A stretch of DNA of 64,000 nt from Lewinellaceae bacterium (GCA_020636355.1 JACJYB010000019.1:15885-79884), one strand, 5' to 3'. Shown: positions 1 to 10,303, counted from the first letter of the stretch. The notes: generated by a model from the letters alone, not told the origin. Translations and numbers: made by a program.

Positions 1-1710
1 GTAAATGGAAAGATCGATTGCAGACCCGACATTGTAAACCAGTGCACTCCACTGATCTTGCGGATCGGTGTACTTACCAACTTTATCCAATGGATCGTTA
101 TTAATACCGGATGCATCCGGGTTAACAACTACTTCCAGAGCATCGGAACCTCCGGTAATCTCTACGTTGCGTTGACAATCAAAATCGTCAAAAATGGTTG
201 GATCCGGAACAACATCCGCACAGGGATCTACGGTTGATTCACCCTGCGTGATGTTATCAAAATACCAGGTATCGCTGCTTGCAAGGGCTTTGTCAAAAAC
301 AATCTCCAAGCGCTCAAAGTCAGTAATGGTCTGAAAATCAACGAAATTGAAACTTAGATCGACCCAGGCACCGGTTTCGGAAACGTCAGCATCTACTTCT
401 TTCAATCCTTGTGAAGGACTGAACAATTTCATGGTAACCGATGTAGCACCTTCCGGAGCCAAAACCTGCATGTTTAACTGTGGATTAGAGCTCAGGTTAA
501 AGTCAAGGGGAAGATCAGCCTGTAATCCTCCGAATTCGCTGCTACCCTTCGTGTAAGAACCCACATTGGCACTGGTGTTTAAGCCGGCATCGTCCGGGTT
601 GGCGACAGCCCCATTGAAGGTACCGAATACATCTTCTGTTCCAAGGGACGACCAGGACAAACGTGGCCCGTCTTCAAAATCTTCAAGTGCTGCCGCAGCT
701 GGCTTGGCAACCAGTTTGATGTCATCCAGGTAATAGATATCACCTGCTTCAACATTCACTCCAGCATTCAGGAAGAAGACAATGCGCTGTTGGTTGGCTG
801 CTGCCTGATCGGAAAAGTCCATATTGATCTGAATCCACTGATTCAACTCATCCTCGGTAACCATGTAATCCTTCTCAATTGCTGCTGAAGTGCCACCTTC
901 CAGTTTAAATTTGAAGACGCCTGCTATGGTGGAATACAATTTTACCTGAATTTGATTCCGCTCAGCCAATGGCAGTGCACTTCCATTGTCAATGACTAAG
1001 GCATCCCATGCACCGGCACCATCGGTGTATTGACCTACTTTGGCGCTTGTATTGATACCCTCCGAAAATGGGTTGTCAACCGCCTTTATATTTTGGAATC
1101 CAATGCCATAAGTTGCGTTCCGCTGGCATTCGAAATCGTCCAGAATTTCCGGATCCGGGGTGGTACCGGAACACTCGTCGGCAGGCAATTGTGTCAAATT
1201 GTCAAATAGATAAGTATCACTCGATTCGGCTACACCCGGATCAAAAAAGAGAATGATCTTGGTGAGGGTGGTCATGTTTGCGGCAGCACTAAAATCAAAG
1301 GAATACTCAATCCATCGATTGGTAACCGCAATGTTCTGTTTTTTCTCGATAGCCTGTCCGGTTCCTTCCAATTTCAAAATGAAACTGGTTGCTTTGGACG
1401 CAAAAACCTGTACGGTGAATTTATTCATAGTCGACAGGTCAAGGGTATCATCCAGAACGGCGATCAGTAAGCTGTAAGCTTTTCCTTCTACTTTGTCGTA
1501 TGATCCAACCTCTGCACTTTCGTTGATTAACAACGGGTCAAGGGTTGAATCTGCCAAGGCGGGATTGGCGACTACCTGAAGGGTGCTGTCACCAAAAGCT
1601 TGATTCCAGGGAAGTTTCATACCTCCCTCAAAATCCTCTAATACGACTTGAGTCATGCCCAATAAAGGGAGTAAACTCAGCCAAATAAGGGGGAATAAAC
1701 GTCTTTTCAT
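1..1710 (-). CDS. Secreted multi-repeat surface protein, partial (C-terminus outside window)
   Basis: The reading frame is open from an ATG at 1710 down to the left edge, giving 570 codons with no stop, so the C-terminal part is missing. Residues 1-21 form a signal peptide (MKRRLFPLIWLSLLPLLGMT). The rest consists of about four related modules starting near residues 27, 188, 342 and 504, roughly 155-160 residues apart. Each opens with a D/EDF motif, then a stretch like GINTSAKVGQYT, then a KLEG/KLFSP beta-strand segment, and closes with an aromatic-Asp-Asn/Asp motif (YLFDN, YYLDD, WYFDN). These look like beta-sandwich carbohydrate-binding-type modules, but I cannot assign a family. It lies 31 bp downstream of a GH144-like glycosidase on the same strand, so a glycan-binding or glycan-degrading role is an inference. 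The missing part may hold a catalytic or sorting domain. Confidence 0.8.
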   Translation of the reverse strand, partial: MKRRLFPLIWLSLLPLLGMTQVVLEDFEGGMKLPWNQAFGDSTLQVVANPALADSTLDPLLINESAEVGSYDKVEGKAYSLLIAVLDDTLDLSTMNKFTVQVFASKATSFILKLEGTGQAIEKKQNIAVTNRWIEYSFDFSAAANMTTLTKIILFFDPGVAESSDTYLFDNLTQLPADECSGTTPDPEILDDFECQRNATYGIGFQNIKAVDNPFSEGINTSAKVGQYTDGAGAWDALVIDNGSALPLAERNQIQVKLYSTIAGVFKFKLEGGTSAAIEKDYMVTEDELNQWIQINMDFSDQAAANQQRIVFFLNAGVNVEAGDIYYLDDIKLVAKPAAAALEDFEDGPRLSWSSLGTEDVFGTFNGAVANPDDAGLNTSANVGSYTKGSSEFGGLQADLPLDFNLSSNPQLNMQVLAPEGATSVTMKLFSPSQGLKEVDADVSETGAWVDLSFNFVDFQTITDFERLEIVFDKALASSDTWYFDNITQGESTVDPCADVVPDPTIFDDFDCQRNVEITGGSDALEVVVNPDASGINNDPLDKVGKYTDPQDQWSALVYNVGSAIDLSIY

Positions 1711-1741
1711 AATAATATCCTGGTTTTTAAGTGAACATAAT

Positions 1742-3607
1742 TTAATTCGGAATATGAACAATTTTGAATTGCTGCCATAGCTTATTCTCCCGGACCCGTA
1801 GCCAATACAGACCGGCAGGAAGTGTATGCAAAGGAATATGCAGGGATTGTTGAATAGTACTTCCTTTTAGAACGGAAATTCCAGCCGGATTGATCACTTC
1901 CCACTGCATTTTAACGTTATTGGATCTTTCAAATGTGATGCTTTCGCTGGCGGGGTTGGGGAAAACGAAACCGGCGGTTCGAGGTATCGCTGCTCTTGCG
2001 GTAGTCGAATCAACCACAAACCCCACAGCATCCAATGCCGGACCTATTTCCGGACTGGTCATAAAGGTTTTCCATAATAATTGTGATCGGTAGTTTTCAA
2101 TCATTCCTATAATCGGCCCCTGATCAATCGCCAGGTAACTGGATGCCACCCAATTCTCACGATCACTAAATGCATCATAAAATCCCATGGGTCCCCATAA
2201 CCGGTCTCCGCGTACGCGGTAGAAGTTTTTTAACGCTTCCAAGGATTCCTCCGGCGAATAGGGCATACTGGAAAGGGCTGCCGTTGGGGTGATGGTCCCA
2301 TTATCATTGGTGGGTGAATGGGCCGAATAACCATAAGGGTCATCGCTCGCAGTTAATCCCCAGCAGGATGCACTGTACCCGGCAAAATGTTTAGGATTCA
2401 CCGCGCAATACTCGCGGTTGATCAAACTTTGTCTTTGGCTATGGATAAAGTAATTGGTGTACTGATCCCGTACAAACCGAGGATCCAACCCAAGGAATGA
2501 ATAATGAGTAAAAAACAACGGGCCTCCATATTCTGGTCCGATATCCAAATGATAACCAAAGTGATCTTGTGAATGGACATAACTTCCTCCAGCCCAACCA
2601 CGCTGATACAATCTTGCCGGTACTGGATGTGTTGGTGAAGCAATGGCCAGAATATAAATGATCATGGCCTCATTCCAGCCCCGGATAGGCAGGTTAATTG
2701 CAAATTGATTGTTGGGCGACCAATGCCAATACAAAACATCCTCCACGGTCTTCCGGTACCAATTCCAATCCACTTCCCCATACATCTTGGTAATCTTCTC
2801 CCGGAGAACTACCTCGTTGGGGCTGTTTCCCTGGAAATATTGGCGTGCAGTAAGCAAGCCTTCAAACAAGAAAGCGGTTTCAACCAGGTCCCCTCCATCA
2901 TCTTTTGGACTGAAAGGAATGGTTCTGCCTGTTTTGCCGTTCATCCAGTGAGGGAATGCTCCTCTAAAGCGATCAGCCCCTTCTAAAAAGAGAACCATCT
3001 TAAGCAGTCGCTTCAACCCGGATTCCCATGGTATCCATCCTCTATCTATACCAACCAGGATAGCCATAACACCAAATCCAGTCCCTCCGGTGGTTACCAA
3101 ATCCCCGCTGGAGTTGCGCTCTCTCGCCATTCCGGAGACCGGATGACCAAAATCCCAGAAGTACCGTAATGAATAGCGCTGAACCATTTCGAGCAAGGCA
3201 TCATCATCGGCGGAAATGGTTTGCACTCTGAGTGTATCAGAAGTTTGAAGAATGGCGCCCAGAAAATCCACCTTAGCGACAAAATAATCAAATTGATTAC
3301 TCTGCTGATCAGGGCCTACAAAGTCCAAAGCCATGGTATCCGATGGGAATAAGGTCTGTTGGGTGGTGAATCCGCTTTCGTTGACTTGACGGTAAACCTT
3401 GTAATACTGAAACGAACCCAAGGAGTCATCCCGCCAAATCAATTCAATGTGACTATCGTAGGCCGTGGGGATAAGTTGGATACCAGCACGGACATGATGC
3501 TGCGTTAGGATGAGTAATATTACCGGAAGCCATATACGGAATAACATCCATTCCACTGAGGCTGCTATGCTCAAACTCCTGATCCTGCGTGGCAGACTTT
3601 CGGTCAT
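1742..3607 (-). CDS. GH144-like (Glycoamylase family) secreted glucanase with T9SS sorting domain
   Basis: The 621-residue protein has a hydrophobic N-terminal export segment (about residues 20-40), then a fibronectin III-like domain (about 42-130). An alpha/alpha-barrel domain of the Glycoamylase family (PF10091) follows at about 137-535; characterised GH144 members are endo-beta-1,2-glucanases. Visible family features are the segment RYFWDFGHPVSG, the glycine-rich TTGGTGFG, and the acidic cluster KDDGGDLVETAFLFEGLL, which carries the likely catalytic-region Asp/Glu residues. The last 75 residues form a type IX secretion C-terminal domain (start FPNPASESI, with the conserved LPAGLYWLRV strand). 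A surface or secreted enzyme acting on a beta-glucan is therefore likely. The exact linkage is not visible; beta-1,2 is inferred from the family. The propeller-type regulator encoded 257 bp upstream is its probable controller. Confidence 0.8.
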   Translation of the reverse strand: MTESLPRRIRSLSIAASVEWMLFRIWLPVILLILTQHHVRAGIQLIPTAYDSHIELIWRDDSLGSFQYYKVYRQVNESGFTTQQTLFPSDTMALDFVGPDQQSNQFDYFVAKVDFLGAILQTSDTLRVQTISADDDALLEMVQRYSLRYFWDFGHPVSGMARERNSSGDLVTTGGTGFGVMAILVGIDRGWIPWESGLKRLLKMVLFLEGADRFRGAFPHWMNGKTGRTIPFSPKDDGGDLVETAFLFEGLLTARQYFQGNSPNEVVLREKITKMYGEVDWNWYRKTVEDVLYWHWSPNNQFAINLPIRGWNEAMIIYILAIASPTHPVPARLYQRGWAGGSYVHSQDHFGYHLDIGPEYGGPLFFTHYSFLGLDPRFVRDQYTNYFIHSQRQSLINREYCAVNPKHFAGYSASCWGLTASDDPYGYSAHSPTNDNGTITPTAALSSMPYSPEESLEALKNFYRVRGDRLWGPMGFYDAFSDRENWVASSYLAIDQGPIIGMIENYRSQLLWKTFMTSPEIGPALDAVGFVVDSTTARAAIPRTAGFVFPNPASESITFERSNNVKMQWEVINPAGISVLKGSTIQQSLHIPLHTLPAGLYWLRVRENKLWQQFKIVHIPN

Positions 3608-3864
3608 ATAGATTTAGCTCTTATCCGACGAAACAACCTAATAAATGTAGTTGTTCAAACTAGCACAACCAATAATTACACCTCACTCTGACTACGCCAT
3701 TGATAAAAAAGTGTGATGCATAGTACCTTTGGAAAATGTGAGCCATCCGCTTCGATACAAATACAAAACATGATTATTAACAACAATTACACATAATACA
3801 ATGTAATATATATATAAGTGAATATTGTGCAACTGAGATTATTCACCTCATCGTGCAGAGATTT

Positions 3865-6615
3865 TTAAAATTGAAGCAGGTACTCTACCAGGTTTTCGTC
3901 ATTAGCCAGTCCCAATTTGCTTCTTAGACGGTACCGCTTATTTTCTACGCCCCGCAAACTGATGTTTAACAAGGGTGCAATTTCTTTTGAAGTGAGATTC
4001 ATCTTTAGGTAAGCGGCCAGTCGTAAGTCACCGGGAGTAAGGTCCGGGTTACGCTCCAGCAGTTTTTTAAGGAATGCTTCATGCACCTGATTGAAATTGG
4101 ATTCAAACAATTCCCAGTCCTGTTCATTGGCGAGATGATGGTCGATAAGGTGTAGTAAATGCTGTTCATGGCGCAGATGGCTGGAATGGTGCTCCTTACG
4201 CATTTGCTGAATCTCCTCCTTTAACTGGGTTAATATTTCATTTTTACGGATCAGGTTAAAAGTAGTATTTGCCAGCTCCTTACTTTTATTAATGATGGCT
4301 GACTGCAATTGTTCGTTTCGGGCTTTGATCTCTTGTTGCTGTAGCTTCCTTGCTTTCTCCAGTTCCATCTTCCGTCGTTGCAATTCCAACCGATGGGCAT
4401 GATACCGTTGCAAGCCAAACAAAATCAGAATACCGGATAATACAAAAAGTAATGCGGCCCAGGAACGCTGATACCAGGGCCTCAGGATAAGGACTTGCAT
4501 GGAAGCTGTATCTGGGGAGGCGTTACTCTGAATTTCAAAGTGATACGTCCCGGGTGGAATGTTTGTAAGGAGTACTTCTGACTCCGCCTGCAATTCCGAC
4601 CACTGCAATACATGGTCTGATTTACCAAACCGATATCTGAAATACGGAGAACGCCGAAAATAAGCATCATGAAAGCTAACCCGCAGATTATTAAGACTAT
4701 ATGGAATGGATTTCAGAGTTCCTGGCTCCGGTGCAAACCGGTACCCGGGATTATCCAGAGAGGTGACATAATTGATGCTTGGAGGCAAGTTAGGTATGGT
4801 ATTTCGGGAGGGAATCTTTCGATCAAACAAGGCGTAACCATCTTCCAAACAAAACAAATAGCGATCGGTATCTACCGCAACAATTTGCTCATAGCCTGGT
4901 ATAAGCCGGACTGGAAATTGCTGGATAAGCACCGTATCCAGATAGTAGGCTACAAAATCACCATAATCTAAAAAATAATCCCCTGCTGTACCCCGGAGGT
5001 AACTGATATACTGAAAGCCCGGCTCCGGTCTAAAACGGCCGTCTTCTTCTGACCAAGAGACCCAATTTCGATCTGCGCCTACCAATATTTGCTTGTCCCG
5101 TTGTTGCAGATGAAGCTGATATTCAGTCGGCAACCCATCCGCTAAGGTAAATGATCGATGATTTAACACTTGCGTGCGATCCTCATTCAACCAAATGTGG
5201 AATAGCCCTTTTGTCGGACTTGCCGCCCATAGGCTTCCATCATCCGCCATGAGAATTTGGTTAACCGGATCTGAAAAGTTTCCAATTCTCGATACAAATT
5301 CCCAGCGTTGTCCATTCCACCGGTAGGTCGCTAAGCCGGTATAGGTTGCCTGAATCAATCGATTGGGATCATCCCGGACAGGAATCAGCGACCAGCCGCC
5401 GGCTTCACCGCTGATGGATTCCCACCGTCCGTCGGTTACGGTAAACGTACCATCGTTATGGCCTACCAATAACTGACTATTAAAGACCTGGACATCCCAG
5501 ACTTGGCCTTGTGATCCTTCGACCAAATGGAATTCAGCGTCGGGTTCTTCCGGCCAGGGCCGAAAAAACAATCCGTGATTGGTGCCAACAAATAACTTGT
5601 TTTGAAAAACCTTCGCCGCATAAACGGTACCTAGCCCTCCCTGCTTATCCTGATAAAATGAGAGGGGATTATTTACGGCCACCAGATCAACCCCCTTGTC
5701 CAACGCAACCCACAAGTCATGGTAGTAATCTTCGTGAAGACCTAAAACCGTATTGTTTTGCAACCCATTCTCCTGATGAATGACGTATTCGACCGAGAGA
5801 TCCGGTCGGAGTACATAAACCCCATGACTAATGGTGCCAATGGCTACATTCCCGTTGGAAAGCGTTATGCCCAGGTTTATCTGGTGTACCTGAAAAAATG
5901 GATTGACCGGAGACATTACCGGAGTGATCACACCATCTTTAAACCTGAAAAGGCCGGATTGACTGGTGCCGATCAACCAATCGCCGGGCTGGTCCAGAAT
6001 AAATACGACCCGCTTATCCGCGAAAAAAGCCGAGTTAGGCACCTCAAAAAAAGCATCATTTTCAAGACGATAGAGTCCCTGATGGATTACCGGCAAAATA
6101 AGTTGATCCCCTACCTGTTGCAGATACATCATATTACCGGGGGCGTTTAAAACGGTAACTTCCCCGTTCCGATAAACATAAAGGGTAGAAAACGACTGAA
6201 AATAGATCCCTCCAGGTGTAGCCAGGATTTTCCAGATCTCTTCGCGGTCGAATAGTGGATGGTGAACGAGTGAGTCCAACGGGTGATAGATCAACCGGTT
6301 TTCACGGTCTCTTTCCCAATATCCGAATGCTGCAAATCCACCGGTAAATAGCTTCCCATCCGGCGCACACACAACCGTTCGAACGGTTTGCTTGTGCGGT
6401 AAATAGTGCAATACCCAACGATTTCCGTCAAACTCGAGTAAGCCGGCGTTATTGGCGACAAAGATCCGGCCGTCCGTGGCAGCAGCAACCGACCAGTTCT
6501 GGTACTGTGCCTGGTAATCTTCCTTGGTAAAATGACGAATAAGTGGAACCTCGGCACCTAAAAGTACCGGCACCAGTGCCAAGGCAACCATAAATCCTAT
6601 TATTCGCCAATGCAT
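3865..6615 (-). CDS. One-component regulator: periplasmic propeller, Y_Y_Y domain, TM helix, LuxR-type HTH
   Basis: The 916-residue membrane-spanning regulator starts with a signal peptide (1-20). Reg_prop-like beta-propeller blades occupy about 30-600, a Y_Y_Y domain about 640-705, and a single transmembrane helix about 719-737. A long cytoplasmic coiled coil (about 740-825, rich in K, E and Q) leads to a LuxR/GerE helix-turn-helix at about 855-916 (NLTSKEIAPLLNISLRGVENKR). There is no histidine kinase or receiver domain, unlike hybrid two-component regulators with the same sensor. The family senses oligosaccharides in the periplasm of Bacteroidota and controls neighbouring glycan genes; its position upstream of the GH144-like gene fits that. 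The ligand is unknown. Nothing in this window resembles a SusC/SusD pair. Confidence 0.88.
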   Translation of the reverse strand: MHWRIIGFMVALALVPVLLGAEVPLIRHFTKEDYQAQYQNWSVAAATDGRIFVANNAGLLEFDGNRWVLHYLPHKQTVRTVVCAPDGKLFTGGFAAFGYWERDRENRLIYHPLDSLVHHPLFDREEIWKILATPGGIYFQSFSTLYVYRNGEVTVLNAPGNMMYLQQVGDQLILPVIHQGLYRLENDAFFEVPNSAFFADKRVVFILDQPGDWLIGTSQSGLFRFKDGVITPVMSPVNPFFQVHQINLGITLSNGNVAIGTISHGVYVLRPDLSVEYVIHQENGLQNNTVLGLHEDYYHDLWVALDKGVDLVAVNNPLSFYQDKQGGLGTVYAAKVFQNKLFVGTNHGLFFRPWPEEPDAEFHLVEGSQGQVWDVQVFNSQLLVGHNDGTFTVTDGRWESISGEAGGWSLIPVRDDPNRLIQATYTGLATYRWNGQRWEFVSRIGNFSDPVNQILMADDGSLWAASPTKGLFHIWLNEDRTQVLNHRSFTLADGLPTEYQLHLQQRDKQILVGADRNWVSWSEEDGRFRPEPGFQYISYLRGTAGDYFLDYGDFVAYYLDTVLIQQFPVRLIPGYEQIVAVDTDRYLFCLEDGYALFDRKIPSRNTIPNLPPSINYVTSLDNPGYRFAPEPGTLKSIPYSLNNLRVSFHDAYFRRSPYFRYRFGKSDHVLQWSELQAESEVLLTNIPPGTYHFEIQSNASPDTASMQVLILRPWYQRSWAALLFVLSGILILFGLQRYHAHRLELQRRKMELEKARKLQQQEIKARNEQLQSAIINKSKELANTTFNLIRKNEILTQLKEEIQQMRKEHHSSHLRHEQHLLHLIDHHLANEQDWELFESNFNQVHEAFLKKLLERNPDLTPGDLRLAAYLKMNLTSKEIAPLLNISLRGVENKRYRLRSKLGLANDENLVEYLLQF

Positions 6616-6762
6616 ACAGTTCCGAGATGAATATTAAAAGATACAAATTATCCTCTACCTGGCTGATTTGAACAGTTACTAATGGACTTCTCACGAATCC
6701 TCCGGGCAACCCCGCTTCATCTAGCCATAATTTGACTATTTTTCGGGTTACAATGTAACACC

Positions 6763-7809
6763 ATGAAGACATCTAAAAAAGGGTTGCCTCCCGGAACCAT
6801 TGTATATACCGGCGATCAAAAAGTTGAGAAAACCATGATCAATGTGTATCTCTATAGCCAGGAGCGCATTGAGGTGGTGAAAGAAGTGCAACTGGATGAC
6901 CTGGATGGTCTTCTCAAGCGCGAAGATTGCATTAGCTGGGTGGATATCCGCGGTTTGCATGATATTGAATTGCTTCAGCGAATTGGGAAAGAAGCAGAAA
7001 TTCATCCACTCATCATGGAAGATATTGCCGATGTACATCAGCGGCCAAAATATGAGTCCCTGGAAAACGGGGCATTCCTGGTCCTCCAGGCCATGTATTT
7101 TAATAAGCACGATCTTTTCAGGAGTGAGCAGGTTTCCATGTACGTTACGCCCTATTATCTGATCAGTTTTCAGGAAAAAAAGGAAGACGTTTTTGAAACG
7201 GTCAAGTTGAGGTTGATTGAAAACCGGGGTATCATTCGCCAAAAAGCTACAGACTACCTGGCTTATTCATTGATTGATGTGATTGTCGATGATTACTTTG
7301 AAACGCTGGATAAACTGGAAACCCGCGTATTTGCCATCGAGCAGGATATTCTTGATAACAAGACCGACGATATCAAAGAGCGGCTCCATGCAGCCAGAGC
7401 TATTCTGGTCAAAATGAGTAAGTCCGTTTTACCCTGGCGCGACGCGGTATTAAAGACCATGAAACTGGACGATCTAACATTCGGTGAGTCAGTACTCCCC
7501 TATTTGCGCGATCTGTACGATCATACCGTGCAGGTCATTGACCGCCAGGAAACACTAAGAGATATCATCAATGGCCTAAGGGACCTCTATCATTCGGAAT
7601 TGAACCTGGCCATGAATAAAATCATGCAGGTACTCACCATTATTTCGACCATCTTTATTCCGCTTACCTTTTTAGTTGGGGTTTATGGGATGAATTTTGA
7701 AAACATTCCCGAGCTCAAGTGGAAGTTTGGGTATCCGCTGGTTTGGGTTGTCATGGTCATGATGGCTTTGCTTCTGCTAAAATGGTTTAAAAGGAAGAAA
7801 TGGTTCTAG
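6763..7809 (+). CDS. corA: CorA-type magnesium/cobalt transport protein
   Basis: The 348-residue CorA channel has an N-terminal alpha/beta cytoplasmic domain (about 1-240), a long stalk helix, and two C-terminal transmembrane helices (about 285-308 and 326-341). The selectivity motif YGMNFENIP is present with GMN at 309-311, the hallmark of the family, and the positively charged tail (KWFKRKKWF) matches the basic cytoplasmic end. It probably carries Mg2+, and possibly Co2+ or Ni2+, into the cytoplasm as a homopentamer. The gene starts 147 bp from the divergently transcribed propeller regulator and ends 4 bp before a P-type ATPase gene, so the two transporters are almost certainly co-transcribed. 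Confidence 0.93.
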   Translation: MKTSKKGLPPGTIVYTGDQKVEKTMINVYLYSQERIEVVKEVQLDDLDGLLKREDCISWVDIRGLHDIELLQRIGKEAEIHPLIMEDIADVHQRPKYESLENGAFLVLQAMYFNKHDLFRSEQVSMYVTPYYLISFQEKKEDVFETVKLRLIENRGIIRQKATDYLAYSLIDVIVDDYFETLDKLETRVFAIEQDILDNKTDDIKERLHAARAILVKMSKSVLPWRDAVLKTMKLDDLTFGESVLPYLRDLYDHTVQVIDRQETLRDIINGLRDLYHSELNLAMNKIMQVLTIISTIFIPLTFLVGVYGMNFENIPELKWKFGYPLVWVVMVMMALLLLKWFKRKKWF

Positions 7810-7813
7810 GCTC

Positions 7814-10303
7814 ATGAGTGAGGACTCCATCCCTTTATTGCAGGAATTTCCTGGTCTTTCGTCGAAAGAAGTAGCCATGCAACAGCAGGTTCATGGTTAT
7901 AATCGAGGAGGAAAATCGCCTAATCAGGCATTGGAATTAATCATCGACATCTTCAAAGAGCCCATGATTATTCTTCTGCTGGTTGCCTGTTCGATTTATT
8001 TCGTTCTATCGGAATGGTCCGAGGCTTTTACCATGCTGGGGGCAATTTTATTTGTTGCCGGTATCAGTCTTTTCCAGGATTACCGCAGCCAACGAGCCGT
8101 TAAGGCGCTCCAACAGATGACCATGACTAAAGCAAAAGTCGTAAGGAACAACGCCTTAATCGAAATACCATCCGATGAGATCGTGGTTGGCGATACAGCA
8201 GTGATCGGAGAAGGCGACCTGATTCCGGCTGATATGCAAATGCTTACCGATTTCGACCTGGCAGTCAATGAAGCCTTACTTACCGGAGAGTCCACCGACG
8301 TGGTCAAGCAACGAGGCGATCTTCTGTACCAGGGGACCATGGCTCTTCGTGGATATGCTTATGCCCGTGTTTCAGCAATCGGCACTAAAACCAGACTGGC
8401 GGCGATCGAGCACTCACTGGGTACTGTCCGGCAGGCTGAGACACCGCTTCAGGCTCAGGTAAGGAAATTTGTCCGATTGATGGTCATCGCCGGATCGCTT
8501 GCTTTTCTTCTCGTTTGGGGCTACAAATCCTGGGAAACCGGTAGCATTATTCATGGATTATTGCATGGCCTCACTATGGCCATGAGTGTAATTCCCGAAG
8601 AAATTCCGGTCGCGATGACGACATTCCTGGCATTAGGTGCCTACCGGTTACTTAAAATCCACATCATTGCACGTCAGCCCCAGTCCGTGGAAACCCTCGG
8701 TTCCGCAACGGTAATTTGTGTAGACAAGACCGGCACGCTTACAAAGAACCTGATGCAGGTAGCACGAACCTGGGATGCCGAAACCGCAAAAATTACTGAT
8801 TTTAATGCCCATCCGGAATACAGTCCGGTGCTTGAATATGCGATGTGGTCCAGCGAACGCTCCCCATTTGACCCCATGGAAACCTCCATTCATCAATGGT
8901 ATTCAACCTTGGCTCAAAATGATGAACGGACCGGGGCAACTATGTTAAAGGATTTTCCTCTGGCCGGGTCGCCTCCCGTGATGACTCACCTGTTTGATTT
9001 GCCGGACCGTGGAATCATAACCGCAATAAAAGGTGGCTTGGAAACGGTGTTGAAACGATCCAATGTCAGCGCTACTATCGAAGCTGAAGCCTGGGCGGTG
9101 AGCAGGAAATTTGCTTCGCAAGGATTTCGGGTCCTGGGTGTGGGCAAAGGAATTTGGAATCAAGATCAATTACCGGAAAAGCCTGAAGAAATGACATTCA
9201 CTTTTTTGGGGATCATTGCGTTTTCGGATCCTCCCGAAACACACATTCCAGGCGTTATCCAATCCTTCCACGAAGCTGGGGTGCAAGTAAAAATGATCAC
9301 GGGCGATTACTTAGAAACCGCACAATCCGTTGCATCCACGGTAGGCATTCCGCATCTCGTCACCTTAACCGGATTGCAATTACAATCCATGAACGATCAA
9401 TCGTTAAGTGAGGCGGTCCAGAAGACCAGTGTTTTTGCCCGGATCTATCCGGAAGCCAAATTACGAATCGTCCAGGCGTTGCGGGCAGTCGGTGAAGTTG
9501 TTGCCATGACCGGTGACGGCGTAAATGACGCCCCGGCCCTCAAAGCAGCCGATATTGGAGTCGCGATGGGAAAAAGGGGAACTGAGGTAGCCAAAGGCGC
9601 TGCAGGATTGGTATTAAGCGATGATGACCTGGCCCATATGGTCGACGCGATCTATTTGGGCCGCCGGATTCACGCGAATCTGAAAAAGGCAATTCGTTAC
9701 ATCATCTCGATTCATATTCCGATCATTTCCCTGATTGTTCTCAATCAGTTTATTCCATTCTTACCGGAAACATTGTTCTCCCCCGTGCACGTCATTTTCC
9801 TTGAATTGATTATGGGCCCGACCTGTTCAATTATTTATGAAAATGAACCGACGAGTAAGCAGGAATTGAAGCAACCAACCAGGCAACGACGAAATGCATC
9901 CCTATTACAGGGTAAACCATTGACGATTACCATATTGCAGGGATTGTTGATCACCTTAGCGTGTGTGATCGCCGGCTACTGGGCAGATCAGAAAGGATAC
10001 CATGAAACGTTGCAAAGAACCTTGATCTTCAGTACTCTGGTGTTTTCAAATGTCTTTCTGACACTGGTCAACCGGTCTTTTCAGCAGTCCATCAGACATA
10101 CGCTGTTACGCCCTAACCTTTTGATTCCTGCCATTCTAATCGTGTCCCTTCTCCTGTGGGCAGGGACGGTGACCGTGCCAGTGATGCAACAGATTTTTGA
10201 GTTTTCTTCCATTCATGCATCGGATCTGATGATCCCGGTAGCGCTGGCATTCCTTGGCACGCTTTGGATAGAGCCATTCAAGGGGACCCGGTTTATAGAG
10301 TAA
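7814..10303 (+). CDS. P2-type cation-transporting ATPase
   Basis: This 829-residue P-type ATPase carries all core motifs. They are the actuator TGES (157-160), the phosphorylation motif DKTGTLT with Asp304, and the hinge TGDGVND (566-572) followed by APALKAADIGVAMG. The N-terminal cation_ATPase_N region and about ten membrane helices fit the Ca2+-ATPase (P2A/PMCA-like) branch. The TM4 ion-site motif reads PEEIP (261-265) instead of PEGLP, a variant found in several bacterial P2 pumps whose ion is not always Ca2+. Co-transcription with corA (4 bp gap) suggests divalent cation homeostasis, with the pump balancing influx through CorA. Substrate assignment (Ca2+, Mg2+ or Mn2+) is inference. Confidence 0.9.
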   Translation: MSEDSIPLLQEFPGLSSKEVAMQQQVHGYNRGGKSPNQALELIIDIFKEPMIILLLVACSIYFVLSEWSEAFTMLGAILFVAGISLFQDYRSQRAVKALQQMTMTKAKVVRNNALIEIPSDEIVVGDTAVIGEGDLIPADMQMLTDFDLAVNEALLTGESTDVVKQRGDLLYQGTMALRGYAYARVSAIGTKTRLAAIEHSLGTVRQAETPLQAQVRKFVRLMVIAGSLAFLLVWGYKSWETGSIIHGLLHGLTMAMSVIPEEIPVAMTTFLALGAYRLLKIHIIARQPQSVETLGSATVICVDKTGTLTKNLMQVARTWDAETAKITDFNAHPEYSPVLEYAMWSSERSPFDPMETSIHQWYSTLAQNDERTGATMLKDFPLAGSPPVMTHLFDLPDRGIITAIKGGLETVLKRSNVSATIEAEAWAVSRKFASQGFRVLGVGKGIWNQDQLPEKPEEMTFTFLGIIAFSDPPETHIPGVIQSFHEAGVQVKMITGDYLETAQSVASTVGIPHLVTLTGLQLQSMNDQSLSEAVQKTSVFARIYPEAKLRIVQALRAVGEVVAMTGDGVNDAPALKAADIGVAMGKRGTEVAKGAAGLVLSDDDLAHMVDAIYLGRRIHANLKKAIRYIISIHIPIISLIVLNQFIPFLPETLFSPVHVIFLELIMGPTCSIIYENEPTSKQELKQPTRQRRNASLLQGKPLTITILQGLLITLACVIAGYWADQKGYHETLQRTLIFSTLVFSNVFLTLVNRSFQQSIRHTLLRPNLLIPAILIVSLLLWAGTVTVPVMQQIFEFSSIHASDLMIPVALAFLGTLWIEPFKGTRFIE

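Noticed and set aside
5758..6150. 130-codon plus-strand frame inside the propeller regulator gene
   Set aside because: It mirrors conserved propeller coding sequence on the other strand and has no start context or family pattern.
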